Source: Numida meleagris (Eukaryota; Chordata; Aves; Galliformes; Numididae). From it: a stretch of DNA of 64,000 nucleotides. Positions within the stretch are counted from its first letter, which is position 1, and the number at the start of each line of letters is the position of its first letter. The position numbers were made by a program, and so were the translations under genes. Location of the stretch: contig NC_034412.1 in the NCBI RefSeq assembly GCF_002078875.1, positions 85,051,491-85,115,490 of the forward strand, written 5' to 3'. The notes beneath the pieces were generated by a model. The model did no database searches. It worked only from the letters and a program-made list of their open reading frames with translations, and was not told where the DNA came from. Positions 1-14,800 of the stretch are shown one piece after another.

Positions 1-842
<842 letters not shown>

Positions 843-3800
843 TGATGTGCTATAGTTGATGCACAGTAGAATATAATGTTTGAATAGTAATTTGCAGGTA
901 ATAGTAAATGTCTTTTCACTGAAGTGAATGAAATTCCTACTATGTTTATGATGTGTTTTAATTGTGTTACCCACGTATCTCATTTGAATGACTCAGGAAA
1001 AATTGTCCTGTGAAAAAATTAATAAATACTGTAGCCGTGAACAACCCTAAATGGTAAATTCCCAACAGAAGTGCTAAAGCAATACAGTCTGATGGCTGTG
1101 TCCGTAAGTCACAGTCACTGATGGTGACTGTCCTTGCTGTCTGCAGCCTTTATGCCTTCTATCTTCAGGTTTACTGTATGCTTTGAGAATCTTTATTGGT
1201 CTCATTGGTGAATAAATACTCTCTGGTTCTCCGTCTGTCTGAGCTTCCTTAGATGATTCCTTCTAGCTGCACTTAGTTGCCATGTAGATGAATTTTCTCC
1301 TGTCCCACCTTCCCCAAGCTCACATAAGCTTCACTTGCAGTGGATTGCTTGTTTATTTTCTCAGCCGAACTACTTGGCTTGGAGGATTGAGGCCAGTTTC
1401 ATCAACAGCTGTCCGAACACTAGTGTTTGTATTTTAACAGCATATATTTATTGTCCAAAAAACTAAAATTAAAAATAAAAATAAAATAAAATGCACATAA
1501 AATAGCATTTCCCCCCCTGCTTCCTAAAAATGCCTCGTTACAGTTGATGTACAGCTGTCTGCCAAAGGAGGCTTCTAGAAGATTTTTGTCCAAAACCACA
1601 CTGATGGCCTTTTCCTGTCTGTGAGCTTCTCCCAGGACCATCCAGTCTCTGAAGATCACGAGAGCTGCTTGTCTATCTTCAGAGCTGAAGGACAGCTGAT
1701 CAGTCCCTTGAGAAACCATGCTCAAACTCTTTAAGGAGGCATCCAGCTTCACTGATAACATTGTTAGTGTGAAGCTCAAAACTACAGGACAAGTACAGAA
1801 TTCCTGATTGGTTGTTTAAAATGCACAGAGGCCAATGTAAGGTGCAGTGAAGGGCATAAAGGGGAAAGTGCTTCCAGCCTACTTGCAGGTCCTCACTAAC
1901 GAGGGATTTTGGAACATCACAGATCTATTAATCTCTGATTAATGAGATTTGAATAGTGAGCAGGGAGGTATTACTGCTGTTTGCGCCTTCTTAAAACTGA
2001 AAATATGATGCATTGTCATACATAGTTCTGTACAACAGTATTTGCGGACACTGTAAAATTATGTCTTACTCTAAGCCTGTATGAGTTAACTATCATTTGA
2101 GAGTGAAACTGCTTTTATTAAGTAGTACTGCTGGAAATTATCTGTCTGAGATAATTTATGGGAGAAACTGAAAGTATTATAAAATCTGACCCTTGGTCTA
2201 CATTTGACACAATTTAAAATTTCTTTTAAAAAGAAAAAGACTCCAATCATTTTGATTACTTGGATCACCTTCAAAAGTTAACCTGGATATAAAGGCTGTC
2301 ATCCTTCCAAACTGTGCTACTGTTAACATTAATTTCAATTAGACTGCTCAGAGCTGTAAGTGTTAAGGGTTTGTTTTAACGCTTAGTGAAATCTGTGAGT
2401 GTTCTTCACCAGTGTTATAGCTCAGAGAAAGGCCTTCACAGTTCAGACTTTTCAGGTGAGATATTCAAAAGCAGGTAGAGTTGACGAAATTCATTTCCCA
2501 CTGAGGTCATTAGAACATCTACCAAATTCAGCAGAGAAACAGTTAGACAAATCCTATGTGTTTTTGAAAACTTGACCTCAGTCATCAGTTTCAGCATGAG
2601 TTTACACAGCTCAGGACTCTTCCATTAATGTAACCTTTTTGTTCTGCTAACCCCCTCAATAGGTCACCTGTTTAAAAAGGTCCTCGGTAAATTTAAATAT
2701 AAAGGCAAACTACATTTTCTATTTCTTTCACATGCATATTAATGGTTTTAGAGTATTTTAGTATGCATCCATATGAAGTTTGCTATTGCCTTGGGAAATT
2801 TATGATTTTGCATCATAAAAAATTCCCTTTATGTGATTACAGTATTACCAGTTTAGTTTTAATGAAGAAAATTATGTTTCCGTATTACAGAGATTTTGGC
2901 TTATAAAAAGTAATTTTAAAAAAGCTTAGAGTTTGCACCTAAAGATGAAAGCAGTGTTATTCAGACTATGATTTTAAAATCTTTTTCACAAGATCAAACT
3001 ATTATGTCTCCTCATTCCCTAACTTTCTCCTTTCTTTCAGTTTCAGTAACCTTATTCTCAGAATTCACCTCATGACTCACCTGTTCCTTTATAGAGCAAC
3101 AGTAGCCTCTCCTTAGTTCATTTTTGCCATTCTAAAACAGAAAAAAATCTTTAAATTGTCTTCATGGAATGAGTGAACAATCCCTTCTGTGTATTTAAGT
3201 GCTAATCTGATTGCTTGAGAGACGGCAGCCATTTCTCTGATCACTGGTATGCTTCTACAGAATTATCCCAAACTCCTGGGAAAAAATATATTAACATTAG
3301 AGTTAATAAAAAAATCAAACAGTAGTTAGTATTGCAAAGGCCACCAATTAATTGGTGTGAGTGTCTAGATTTTCTCTCAACCATCTGTAGAAATATGTAA
3401 TAGAATAAAACACTGGCTGAGTCATCCATGAAAACATATGGATAAGACTGAAAATCCACTATACAAATCAATTTTTTACAAATTGCGACATATTTAAAAT
3501 GTAGCTACTATTCCAACCTTATTTAAGGCCTTGTTTGCACGAACAATCAGGACTGAGCTTAAAATGACAACCAATACTGTAATGAATTTACAAGAACATC
3601 TGATATTGTGTGATTAGTAGGTCTCAAATTGTGCATTTTATTGAATTTAGTGTAAAATATAATAATTGCAGAACCACTGTTGCATGGGATACATGCAGAG
3701 AAATTATAAGAGGTTTGGTTTAGGTCCAAATGTGTTTTAGACTTCTGTTCAACATAAAGCTTGATCTTTTGAAATATCAAATATGTCACCTTGAGTGATA

Positions 3801-5087
3801 CTCAGCAGTATCTCTTTCCCCATGTCTTCACTTCAGAATGAATGGAGGAGAAGACCCTTAAGATCAAGTTCAACCACCTCACACCACCCAGCTATAACTA
3901 ATGCACCCACAGTATCTGGTGGAATTTTTTTAAAGTCCTGTAAGTTCTTAATAAAGGCTCATCTGATTTTCAGCTGTGTTGAAGAGCCAGCAGAAATGCT
4001 CAGGGGTCAGCTTCTCACAGAAAGCTTATAGTAGCTGAATGGATCAAGATCCAGCTCAGACTCCTTTAAAAACAAAATCTTTTCCCCCTGTTTGCTGTTT
4101 GTGATGACTCAATTGCTGTGGATACATCAGGGCAGTAACTGGGCTTGTTTCACAGTCATGATAGATAATACAGATTCTTGCTTCAGCATTTTTTATGTTC
4201 AGACTTAGAAGTAATCCATGATTCCTTATGTGAATATAATCTTATAAAATATGTTGTAAAGCGCTTTTATTACTTGGAAGCCTTACTTGGAAAGCATGTA
4301 AAAGTGCAACTGTTCTTTTTGATTTGTTTCTGTCAGGTCAGACTTTGAACATCTGACCTTTTAGTTCATGAAATGATTTTAGATAATGAAAAGGAGGCCT
4401 CCATATCATATGCAGTTTCTTGAGATCTAAAATAAGCCTTTGCCTCATGGTATCTTGATCCCCAGACAAGTAATCCTCATATGTCACGGAAGATGTATCA
4501 CAGGTGAGCTTGTAATGCATTGGATGTGATTTGAGGTTGCCTCATAGACAGTTATTGAGAAGTGCTAGGTGTTATCCCTACTGATGAAATTCACTTATGC
4601 ATTTTGAAATAGCGTGTGTTGATGGAAATGGAGTTTTAGCTTCTTTACAATACTGACAGGGTAACTCAGCATAAGAAATAATTACATAACAAATATAAAG
4701 GTGGCATATCAAACTCAGAGCATTAGTTTTCTGTGTGTTCCTAGTGTAATTCCTGTTTCCAGATGATTTAGTTTCTAGGAATATGGAACAGATTCTCCCC
4801 GAGGAAATGCTAAGCTAGCCTTTAACACTTGGAGCAAAAGGAATGCCATAAAATAGACTTCAAATATTTGCTCATGTTTGAAGAGAGTTTATGCTCAGTA
4901 CATAAACCTGTGAGTAATCAGCTTTGTTTTATTTTTTTATGCAGATAGTATATTGAGAATGAGTTCCCGCAGTCATCCACAAAAAATAATTCTATCATTT
5001 CTTCATAGTATCTGTTGGGAATGGGCATAATATTTTGTGTTTCAAGTGAGCAACATAACAAACCAACAAAGTTCTGGGCAATTATGG

Positions 5088-5160
5088 GTATAATTGTAGA
5101 ACTGTTTTAGCTGAAAGGGACCCCAGGAGGTCTTTGAGCCAACCTCTTGCTCAGAGAGGA
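5088..5160 (-). mobile_element. Old CR1 LINE 3' fragment
   Basis: On the + strand this contains a degraded version of the CR1 3'-UTR core (GAAAGGGACCCCAGGAGGTC, then GAGCCAACCTCTTGCTCAGAG), which is the reverse complement of the CR1 tail. It lacks a clear 8-bp terminal repeat and is more diverged than the copy that begins about 35 bp further on. It is a dead, 5'-truncated non-LTR retrotransposon remnant inside the SLC2A9 intron. Confidence 0.65.
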
Positions 5161-5195
5161 TCAGCTGTGAAATCAAACCAAGTTTCTTAGGTCTT

Positions 5196-5680
5196 AGAAT
5201 CATAGAATCATAGAATTGCTCAGGTTGGAAAGGACCTCCAAGATCATCAAGTCCAACCACAACCTAACCATACTACTCTAACTCTAACAACCTACCACTA
5301 AATCATGTCCCCAAACACCACATCCAAATGGTTTTAAACACATTCAGGGATGGTGACTTAACCACCTCCCTGGGGAGCCTGTTCCAGTGCTTAACAACCC
5401 TTTCTGTAAAGAAGTTTTTCCTGATATCCAACCTAAACCTCCCCTGGCGCAACTTGAGGCCATTTCCCCTTGTCCTGTCACCTGTCACCAGTGAGAAGAG
5501 ACCAGCCCCACTCTCACTGCAATCACCTTTCAGGTATTTGAAAAGAGCAGTGAGGTCTTCCCTCAGTCTCTGCTTCCCCAGACTAAACAGCCCCAGTTCC
5601 TTTAGTTGCTCCTCATAGGGCATATTCTCCAAGCCCTTCACAAGCCTTGTTGCCCTTCTTTGTCTTCATCCAGTTGTGTC
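5196..5680 (-). mobile_element. CR1 LINE, 5'-truncated, with ORF2 C-terminus
   Basis: This is a reverse-oriented CR1 fragment of nearly 500 bp. It opens on the + strand with AGAATCATAGAATCATAG, the complement of the CR1 terminal 8-bp repeat, followed by the conserved GGTTGGAAAGGACCT core. The - strand is open at 5303-5641 for 112 codons and encodes the typical end of CR1 ORF2, with segments such as [20 protein letters not shown] and [13 protein letters not shown]. Only the C-terminal end of the reverse transcriptase polyprotein remains, so the copy is not autonomous. The still-open frame suggests a relatively young insertion. Confidence 0.95.
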
Positions 5681-8600
5681 TTAGAAAATTCCAAGATTTT
5701 GTTTGTCTGTAGTAGGTTTTAAATTCGGAGAACTCGGTAATTAAAACTGACAGTAGATAAAATGCAGCTAGAGTTTGGCCATTTCTGAGACCAGTTTTAA
5801 ACTTTGTTTTAAAAAATGATTATTTTTCATGAGCATAAGAAATTCCTTCTATCAATTTCCAATGAAATGGAATGGATTACTTTATTGATTTCTACACTGG
5901 ATCTGAAGTTCACACTTAATGAGGTACAGCACAAAGTCCTCTGCATGAACTAAGCATTGTGAGGGGGTTAGTTCAGCTAACAGCTCGAGCAGGTAGGTGT
6001 TTTGATCCTCAACTTAGTTTAGAAAGTTTGCAGGCATGCCAGACCCATCTGCAGTTGCTTCTCCATCCTCTGTTTAGCTGGGTCCAGGTCCGACTGACAA
6101 AGCACTGAGAATGCATGCTGTATTTTCAGGTGCTGCATCAAGAAGCATGTTAGGCAAACCTTTTTAATCATGAGAATATTGTGTATTTGTAATGCTGTGG
6201 GAAGAAATTGCAGCTTGTCCATCTCTGGAGCTCTATAAAGGACATGCAGACAGATGTCCATCAAGAACTGAGATTGCCTTACTAAAGGGTATGGACTGCC
6301 TGGCATCTGTGTTCCTGGTTTCCTATGATTTTATTGACATTTGAAGCCTTCAGAACACGAAGTATCTCATTAAACGCGCACACAGCGAGTGGCTCAGAAG
6401 GCTCCTTTAAACTTTTTTTGTTGCTGTGTTACATCAGTAAGTGCTGCTGAAGTTTGTGGTGGCAGAATCCCAGCTCCAAAACAGTGAGCTGACAGCTGCA
6501 ATTGCTCCTTCCCTGAAAATCATGAGGGAATCGTAGGAATAACGTAATGATGCTTCGAGCCACATTATCTTGAAAAATGCCGAGAATTAGAGGAGAAAAC
6601 AGCAAAAATGGCAATGAAGTAAAAGAAAGCAAACCTAAAAATACTCCAACTGGAGAAAAAATGTGAGACTGGAAATGCTGGCTGTGAATGATTGACATCA
6701 GAGAAATGATTGGTTATTTTCTTCAGTTCAAAAGGATCAGAAGGTGTTAAACTTCTCTGATTTATCAGAGGAAACCTTGTGAATTTCACAAGAACTTGCA
6801 CAAGAGTCAAGCATCCAAGGAAATCTGAGGGATCTCTAACCTGAAGTCCTTTAAGGTTATATTAGTCATCCTTCTGTAAGCTTATTGCTGCTTAATATAT
6901 TCTCTCTTTTATGGATAATAAGAGGAAACAGATCATTTTCCCTGTGGCAGTAGTGATTCATTGCAAAAAAAAGCCACCAACAAATCTGACCAGAGGAACT
7001 CGTGTATTCTTTTTTGTCTTAAGCTAGCAGCCTTCAAACCAACTGATTGACTTCTGCATCTCTATTTGCTAATTGCACTGGTTTGTGTTTCGTGTTCGTA
7101 ATACTGAATTACATACTGAAGGTTTGCAGTAGTTTTCAAACTTATCAATGAGTTAAACAGTGACACATTTAAAATCGCATCTGTTTCTCTATTAAAGTTA
7201 ACTGGTTTCACTCTTCACCTATCAGATGCTTTGTTGCAAATTGTTTAGTCTTCTGCTGAATAGAACAGAGTGAATGTTTTGATAGGTTTTTAATTGTTGA
7301 CTGAAGAGCACAAATGAATATATTTCAGGTGCTGGCATTTCTGTAAGTTATTCACGAACTCATCATTCGGTGTGATATTTATTCCAGTCCTTGAGTTAAT
7401 GAAGAACTCCTTAAACAGAGGAGTGATGGATGGCTAAATAACATGTAATACAAACATGTTTACTTGCCCATGAGCCTCCTGCTTTCTCTTTCTCACATCT
7501 ATAAACAGAAACTATTTCCCAAACGCTCAGATGAATAAAACCCAAATCTTGTACATACACAAGTGGATACAGACACGCACCTATTAATGTAGCCAGACTC
7601 AAAATTATTACTTGTGGGCATTCTTTGGCATCACCTCTCTAAATCTGCTGCTGTATTTTATGCTGCTGGATAGAAAATCTGAGACCTTTCCTGACTTTTC
7701 TGGAGCCTGTGTTTCAGGAATCTGTTGTAAAGAGTGAGTGGTAGTTGGTAGGAATGGTTATGCTCAGGAGGTCTGGATTGTGGAGGGTAGGACAACATAG
7801 TAAATAAGAAATATGAGTGTTTACGTGTGTGGAAATAGGTGCAATGAGCTGAAGCTAGCAGATGGGACAACAAACTGCAGCAGAAGAAAAATGCTTGAAA
7901 AGGTCTGGTAATGTTCAGCAAGCGTTCAGCTGTTACTCTTCAAAAAGGACTGCGGTGACAGCCTTCTGTACCAAGATAGGGAGACAGGACACTAAATCAT
8001 GTTATCTAGGAAAAGGTGTTGTTTTTCTAAAGTACTGTAAAAATATAGTATTTTTTAGAATTACTAAGAGTTAGCAGTTAATTTCAGGACATGACAAGTG
8101 GCTATGCTCTTTTCATTATATTCTGATGCATTCTTATTTCATTTTTCAGTTTCTTCTCATAGAATGTTATGGGGCACTTAAAGACTACATGGTGAAGCAA
8201 TATTCTGCTGCAGAACTTTTCTGTCATAATAATCTCCCATTCCAGAAGAAAGACTGCAGAGTCTGTTTTTTAAGGTGCTAAGGCCATGGTGTATATGGAG
8301 TGCATATTCAAAAAATACTCATTAAAATATCTCCATGTATTTTATTGAAATTGGAATCTTTCAATGCATATACTAAATTACATTGTAGAATAACACGCTT
8401 TCCTTTCCCAGTTAACACAGTGGAAACAGAAGTAAGCCAGAAAGGAATGAAGGAAATTGGTCGTTCTTATCTGCCACTAATATACTTGGCATTGCATACT
8501 TGATTCTGTTAATATCCCATGCTATCTGTTTTATAATACATATGTTAAAGGAATAAAGATAAGGAGATGGGGGAAGAGGGGTTACCAGGGATCACAGAGG

Positions 8601-11600
8601 AGTATCCAGATGTGCTTACAGGTCCAGTAAGTGCAAAGCCGACTCTGCTCCTCAGTAGAGTTTGGCCTGTGGCATTGTGGGGCTGCATGCCTACAGCAAG
8701 GAAAGATAGAGTTTGAAATCTTCAGAAGTGCTGGGTAAACAATGATGGAGGTCTTCAAATCTCTTCACATGGTTGTACTAGGAAATGATGTAGATCCCTG
8801 TCTAAATGACAAAGAAGAACTTAATTGCTGCTGCAGCTCCCTAGAAAAAAGAAAAGAGAACTTGATTGGGATTCATTTTCCATCTTTCCATCTTTTCTAT
8901 CTTTCAGGCCTACATACAGTCCTTGAGGACTGCAGTGATTTTTCCCCTTTTACTTCTGCCCCAAGAGAAGCTTGCATTATCCCCAAATGGATAACATTTC
9001 TCATTCTCTTGCAGTATGTTTGCAGCAAGTCTGAGGCAATATTTCTAAAAGCTGCATGACGTCCTGCAGCCATTTGACAGAGCAATAGCAGAGAATATCT
9101 CATTTTTGCAGGGACTAATAAACATCAGTGTGCAGTTTGAGTGTTTTGTCTAGTTATAATAAAAAACTTTGTTTTTACAAAGTTGTAATGCTTATATTTA
9201 TCTACCATCATGTACTTTTTTGTGCTGTTTCGTTGTAACTGTAGGTTGAGACATGTTGATAAGCAAATATCTATTGTGTTGTAGATCTGAGAGATGAACA
9301 CTCAGCCCTTATCAAAGGTTTGCATATAAGTCTTAAGTTACAGTTATGTGCTGTTGCTTCAGGTTGGAGAAACAACCTCTGTAATTCCTTTCTGGCTCAC
9401 TGGCAATGGAAAGTGCTGTGTGTGCTTTTTACTGTGGATAAGTCATTAGATGTGGGGCAGGCTTCAATAATAAATGAGAAACTGTAGGAGTGTTTGGGGG
9501 TTGTCCTACTGCAGCCCATCAATGCCCCATAGCTAACTTTAGTAAAAGCTTTAAAATAACTAGAAAAGCCTCTCTCTGTTCTCAGAAAATTAAACAAATG
9601 AACAGAAGAGCATGAACAAAGAAGGATATTGAGGAGATTGTATATTAAATAGAGAATGTGCCACAAAAGGTTAATTTCAAATCTTTTTGAAGAGCTGCCA
9701 GTATCCTCCATAGTTGTGGCTGGGAAACACCTTTTCAGAGAAGAGTTCCTTGGCATTGAGTGCTGCTGCTTGCCTAACCTTTATGCAAAAGGACAATGAA
9801 ATGAGGGCATGGCTGTAGATGTGCAGCCTGTCATGGTCAGACATGCCCAGCTCCTCAGCTAGTGAGCACAGATCTAATGCTGGTCCTCTGGTGTAGGAGG
9901 TCAGGCCTGGTGCTCCAGATGCTGATGCTGAAAGGCAGAAGTAACTACTGAGGTGACAGGAGAGTAAAGCAAATAGCTCCGTGGAAGGTCATGTCCCTGA
10001 AATAGTGAGTGTTTTTAGTAGCTGGATTTTTAAGCAAAGAACTGAAAGACAATACTGTTTCAATTTTCATATGTCTTCTTCATACGTAAGCTTTTTACTT
10101 ACATTAGAATAGAGAGCATCTGAAAGAGGTAGAGTACAAATTATCACTAGCTAGAGATTGGGTAAACTTCGACTTCCTTTTTACCCTGAATACAGTGTCT
10201 TGAAAAAATATCACGCTTTGATCTGTGATCCAGATGGAGCTCAGTATAACATGGAGTACAGGTGTCGCACAGCTTGTTCACATTGCTTACTACTGTGATG
10301 CAAAGACCTATGCATGTGTTTATTTTCCCCCTTTCAGAAGCTGATTTATTTCCCTCTGTGAAGTAACATTTGTGAGTTCTTACTGGAGGCTCTTTTGAAC
10401 TTCTGCTCTTTTTTTCCCTTATTTTTACACTTGAGATTTCAATTCATTTATCCAGAAAGATTTTCCTAACTGTATAATAATTTGTGTTGATGTTTTCTGT
10501 TAAGTACAAAAATTTCAATAACAAATGTATGCATATATGTCTGTATGCAGATTCTCTCTGTCAAATTATTTTAAGCTATTTTACATCTGATACTTGAAAT
10601 ACAGTCTATGTATCCATGGGGAAGTAGCTGAAGTACCCCTCAAAAATACAAAAATGAAATGTAGGCTACAAGGAGGTTAAACAAGAAAAAAATATTCTTA
10701 ATTAGAAGCAACCTGCTTCAAGTATAAAATACAAGGATCTGTTAACTTTATGAGGAGGTAATAAATGTTTGAGGGTTTGGGATAAAACTGCAGTACACGC
10801 CTTTGAAAATTGCTCTATTTTTAACTTAATGAAATACATTTAATGTAGTAGCTCTGTCATTCTTCATTGTCCTGCACCTTCAGTGGAACCTGAAGTTATG
10901 TCTGAATCTCAAGGACAAGGGGTAAAGGACACAAATTCTCTCATCCATTTGCTTTCATTCAAACATGAATATGAACAAGAGCAAGTAAAAGCAAATGTCC
11001 ACATGAATAACTGTTTTGTTGATTATGTTTTTAGTAAGGCATTATTATTTGATATAATTACCTCAAATATCCAATCTGTATGCTACTGATGCTAATATTC
11101 ATGGTAACCCCCAAATGCAAGCATCCATTGCCAGTGCCAAATGTGCAGTGACATTTCAAGTTGAGAATTTAGAGGCTGAGAAAGTAAAGAGATTCATTTG
11201 CCTTTCACTTAAAGTTTGGATGGTACTCTCTTGCTTTTTTTAGCTTTCCAATTGAACTTTTAGAGAAAATATTGTGGTTTTATTCTTGAATTGCCCCCCC
11301 TCCACTATACTGAAAATTATTCTGTTATTGACTTTACTATTATGAAATGCAAAAGCAAATAAGAAAACAAAGATGGAGAGCAGGAAGTCCCTATGTAAGA
11401 ATCCAGCAGCAATTGATGGAGAATCCAGAGAGAGTTCATAAAATATTGCTGTTCTGTAAATAAAAACTCAAATGGAAATTGAAATAACTGGTCTAGATAC
11501 ACATTTGTTTGTTTCTGGATTATGTTTCCAAGAGTAGTGAAAGCCTACAAAGACAGTTCAGTAGGAAGGAATCACACCGGTATCACGTTTGGAAAGAAAA

Positions 11601-11847
11601 TCTGACATTTGCTGGGAGTGAGAAGTTCTGTTTTAAAAATGTTTATTTGATAAGCTTGCTAAATCTGATTCAGAATTTGTTTGTGCATTTTTTTCTGTAT
11701 ATGCTCAGGAATATTAATTTTCCCATTTTCAATATAGCAGTTGCGCCTAGAAATTAGTCTTTACCATAGAATGAGTTAAATCAGTAAATAGCAATCTACG
11801 GCCTGAGGAGCAAATCTGGGGGGGTTTCTATTGGGTCAGCAGTGGGT

Positions 11848-11868
11848 TTGTTTGTTTGTTTGTTTTAT
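11848..11868. repeat. (TTTG)n microsatellite
   Basis: A short run of about four TTTG/GTTT units lies in the last SLC2A9 intron. It is ordinary simple sequence with no sign of function. Confidence 0.8.
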
Positions 11869-14800
11869 GAGCCCTAGAGATCTCATCATTTTAATGCTAG
11901 GATTTCTATTTGTTTTTGTTTACTTTTTAGTTGAAAAAAAAAAAATAAGCTCTTTAGTTCATCCATTCTGAGCATTTTAAGTCATAATGGTAAAAATTAA
12001 GTGTTCTTCAGCATTTTGTTCAAAGAGAGATTGGGGAAATACCTATACATTTTGCATAATGCCAATAACAGCCCTACACAATCTGAGAATATGTTTGTTA
12101 AAATTTATGTTTAATAAATGTTGCTGTGCTGCACTTCCTTATTCATGCACCTCAATTACAGAGCTACAAGTTACCGTCTGAGTCAGGTCTGATTTGCCAT
12201 GCTTGGGATCTGATTTGGCAGAATTGTCTAAGTGCTTTGACGTTAATTCCTTTTTGTGGTAATCAAATGCATGTCTTAAATGAATCGTTTCCTGATTTTC
12301 CACTTTTCAGCGAATACAGAGCCTTGATCAGCTGCAGAAACATGAAAAGAGGATTAAAAAATGAGTAATTCAAGATTCAATTGGCAGGACGTTTATAGAA
12401 ACACTGGGTTTTAAATAGCCTCCTTAGAAAGCCAATATGAAAATAGAAGGTGATGAGTTTAAAAGTTTGTTCTTAACTTTAAAATATCCTGTGCATCCTT
12501 GAAAAATTCACTGTAAGTCTACTTTGAAGAAGATTTAGTAGCCTTCTGACTAACTAGGAATAAGCAGTAAATATCCAGGGTGCTCTCCTGGAGAGATGGC
12601 TTGCAAAAATCATATCTGCTCTTCTCATACCTTCTGCTGGGAGTCCAGGAAGGCAGGTAGCCTTCCATAACCCATGGAAATTGTGGTCCTTCAAGGACAT
12701 TTGTGCATCTGACCTGCACTCTCAATGAGTAACTATGAGCCTATCAAGAGATGGAGACCTGGTTATTCAGGAAAGCACCTGAAATCTTTGGTAACTTTGA
12801 ACACAGATGTTCATGCAGGAGGACACACTGAAGAAATGATTGAAATCAAATAGAAATAGATGCTTCTGTCCCATATAATTAGTGAGATAATGTTCAAAAG
12901 TATAGAAAAATATTTCACTTTTCAAATTTGATCATGTGTGTTATCATTACTCGCATGTCATTGAGAATGCACAAGTCAGTAGAGGATCTTAAGACCACAC
13001 CCAATGGGCCAAGTGCACAGAGTTGCAGAGTATCTGTACTTCGCGTGGCCACCAAAGGCTTTCATTGAAATTCTTCCTCAGTTTTTTACTCCCACTCCAG
13101 CCCAACAGACCTCCCTCTCAGACTGAGCATGCAGTGACTCAGCGCTCACCCTCTTCCCAGCACACTGCCCTATGTTAAGCATCTCTTGACAGGCACATCA
13201 GATATACTCATCCATTCATTGATTCCTCCCTCTGACACCAATCAATTCAGAATACATCAGAAAAAGATAAAAATGAATTAAAAATGTAGGCTAAACTGTA
13301 TTCCTTTCATGCTGCAGTAAAGGTTTCTTTTGAGTTAGGATTCAAGATTTGATATTTACCTTCTGCTTTACCCTGCACTTCTGTCCTACTTCCTGTATCA
13401 GTGTGCAGTGCAGGTAGAAGATTTCATGCTTAGAATGGGTAATGTAATTTACATTCTTCTGTGGCAGATGCGGGTCCAGGAGATATTAGCTGAACTTTGA
13501 ATGAGTTACAAAGGCTTATGAACGTGTTTGTCTTTTCTCTGTATGTAAAATGATAGCCTGCTTTAAAGAAATATTATGACTGAAGACTAGCTGATGAGAA
13601 AAGTTACAATCATTTTGTGATTGCCCTGTGGTGCTCCTCTCCAGGAATTAGGGCTCCATCCTGCTGAACATGAGGAGTGCAAAGTCATGGTCTCTTCCCA
13701 CAGAACTCATTTGTAGGATTTATAAGAAAAAATAAGTTTTATTCCCTGTGGAATTTCATCTGGAGGCCCTTAGGGGCTACATCTAAAGGGAAATGCAGAA
13801 AAAACGAACAGCAAGTTTATTACCAGTAATTGTAAATATATTATGTAAAATAATTGCAAATAAACTGTGCACTCATGACAGTATTCAGTGCAATTAGGAA
13901 AGGTTTAAGTTAGCACAAATCGAAGAAGTTGGTGAAGTTAGAAGTTAGTGATGAACACTATTTCAAATAATGGACAGCAAAGAAGTAATCAGGAATGAGA
14001 AAGCTGGGAGAGACCTGTAGCAGCATCACCAAGATACACAGTGAACTTGTGGCCAGGCAAAGTAAAACTGGGCATTAATGGCTTGTTTGTATCAAGGAGA
14101 AAGTCTAGTTCAATAAGCATTTTAAAATGGGAAAAACATAATTCTAGATTGGAAACCTACCATTTCAGTGAACAGTAATTTCACATGCAGAGAAGCCAGA
14201 TGCAAAATTTGGATTTTTAACATGACAGAATGATTTATGAGGCACTGTGAAGTTATTTTTTCCTGTCTGCTAACTTCATTTGCTTCTGCCTCTATACAAG
14301 CTTGAAAGTCATATCAGTTTCCTTCCCAGAATATTTTTCCTCATCATCACCCATGCTCATTGGGTTGTGATTGTCAGGTTGTTCAGGAGTTTGTGCTTCT
14401 AAGATTTAACAAAAAATGTGTCAGTGATTTCAAGAGGCCACAGGCAGTATTTCAGAGGATGCACTTTCAAGCCTTTCCTATTACAGTCAGGAGCCAAAGG
14501 GCTGAAGTAGGTAATGAATTATCCATGGAAAACATTGTGGCCAGGCAACCATGAAGCTGCAGAAGTTTACTTTTTTTTCTTCCTCATTCCACACATGACT
14601 TCATATTCTTCTTCCATGCTAGATATTATGTATATTGAGCAAGTGAAACATAAAAACCGTCCCGGAATTGCATAAACCCTTAGCCTGCAAAGCAGGGTCC
14701 TTACCCACCCTACAGTACAGAGCTAACTAACGATGGTGGACATATATTAGAAAATTTGTGGAAAGTTGGTGTCATGTCATTGTCTAGTGTTGTCACGATT

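Noticed and set aside
1120..1145. Small inverted repeat CAGTCAC/GTGACTG
   Set aside because: A 7-bp stem is expected many times by chance in 64 kb.
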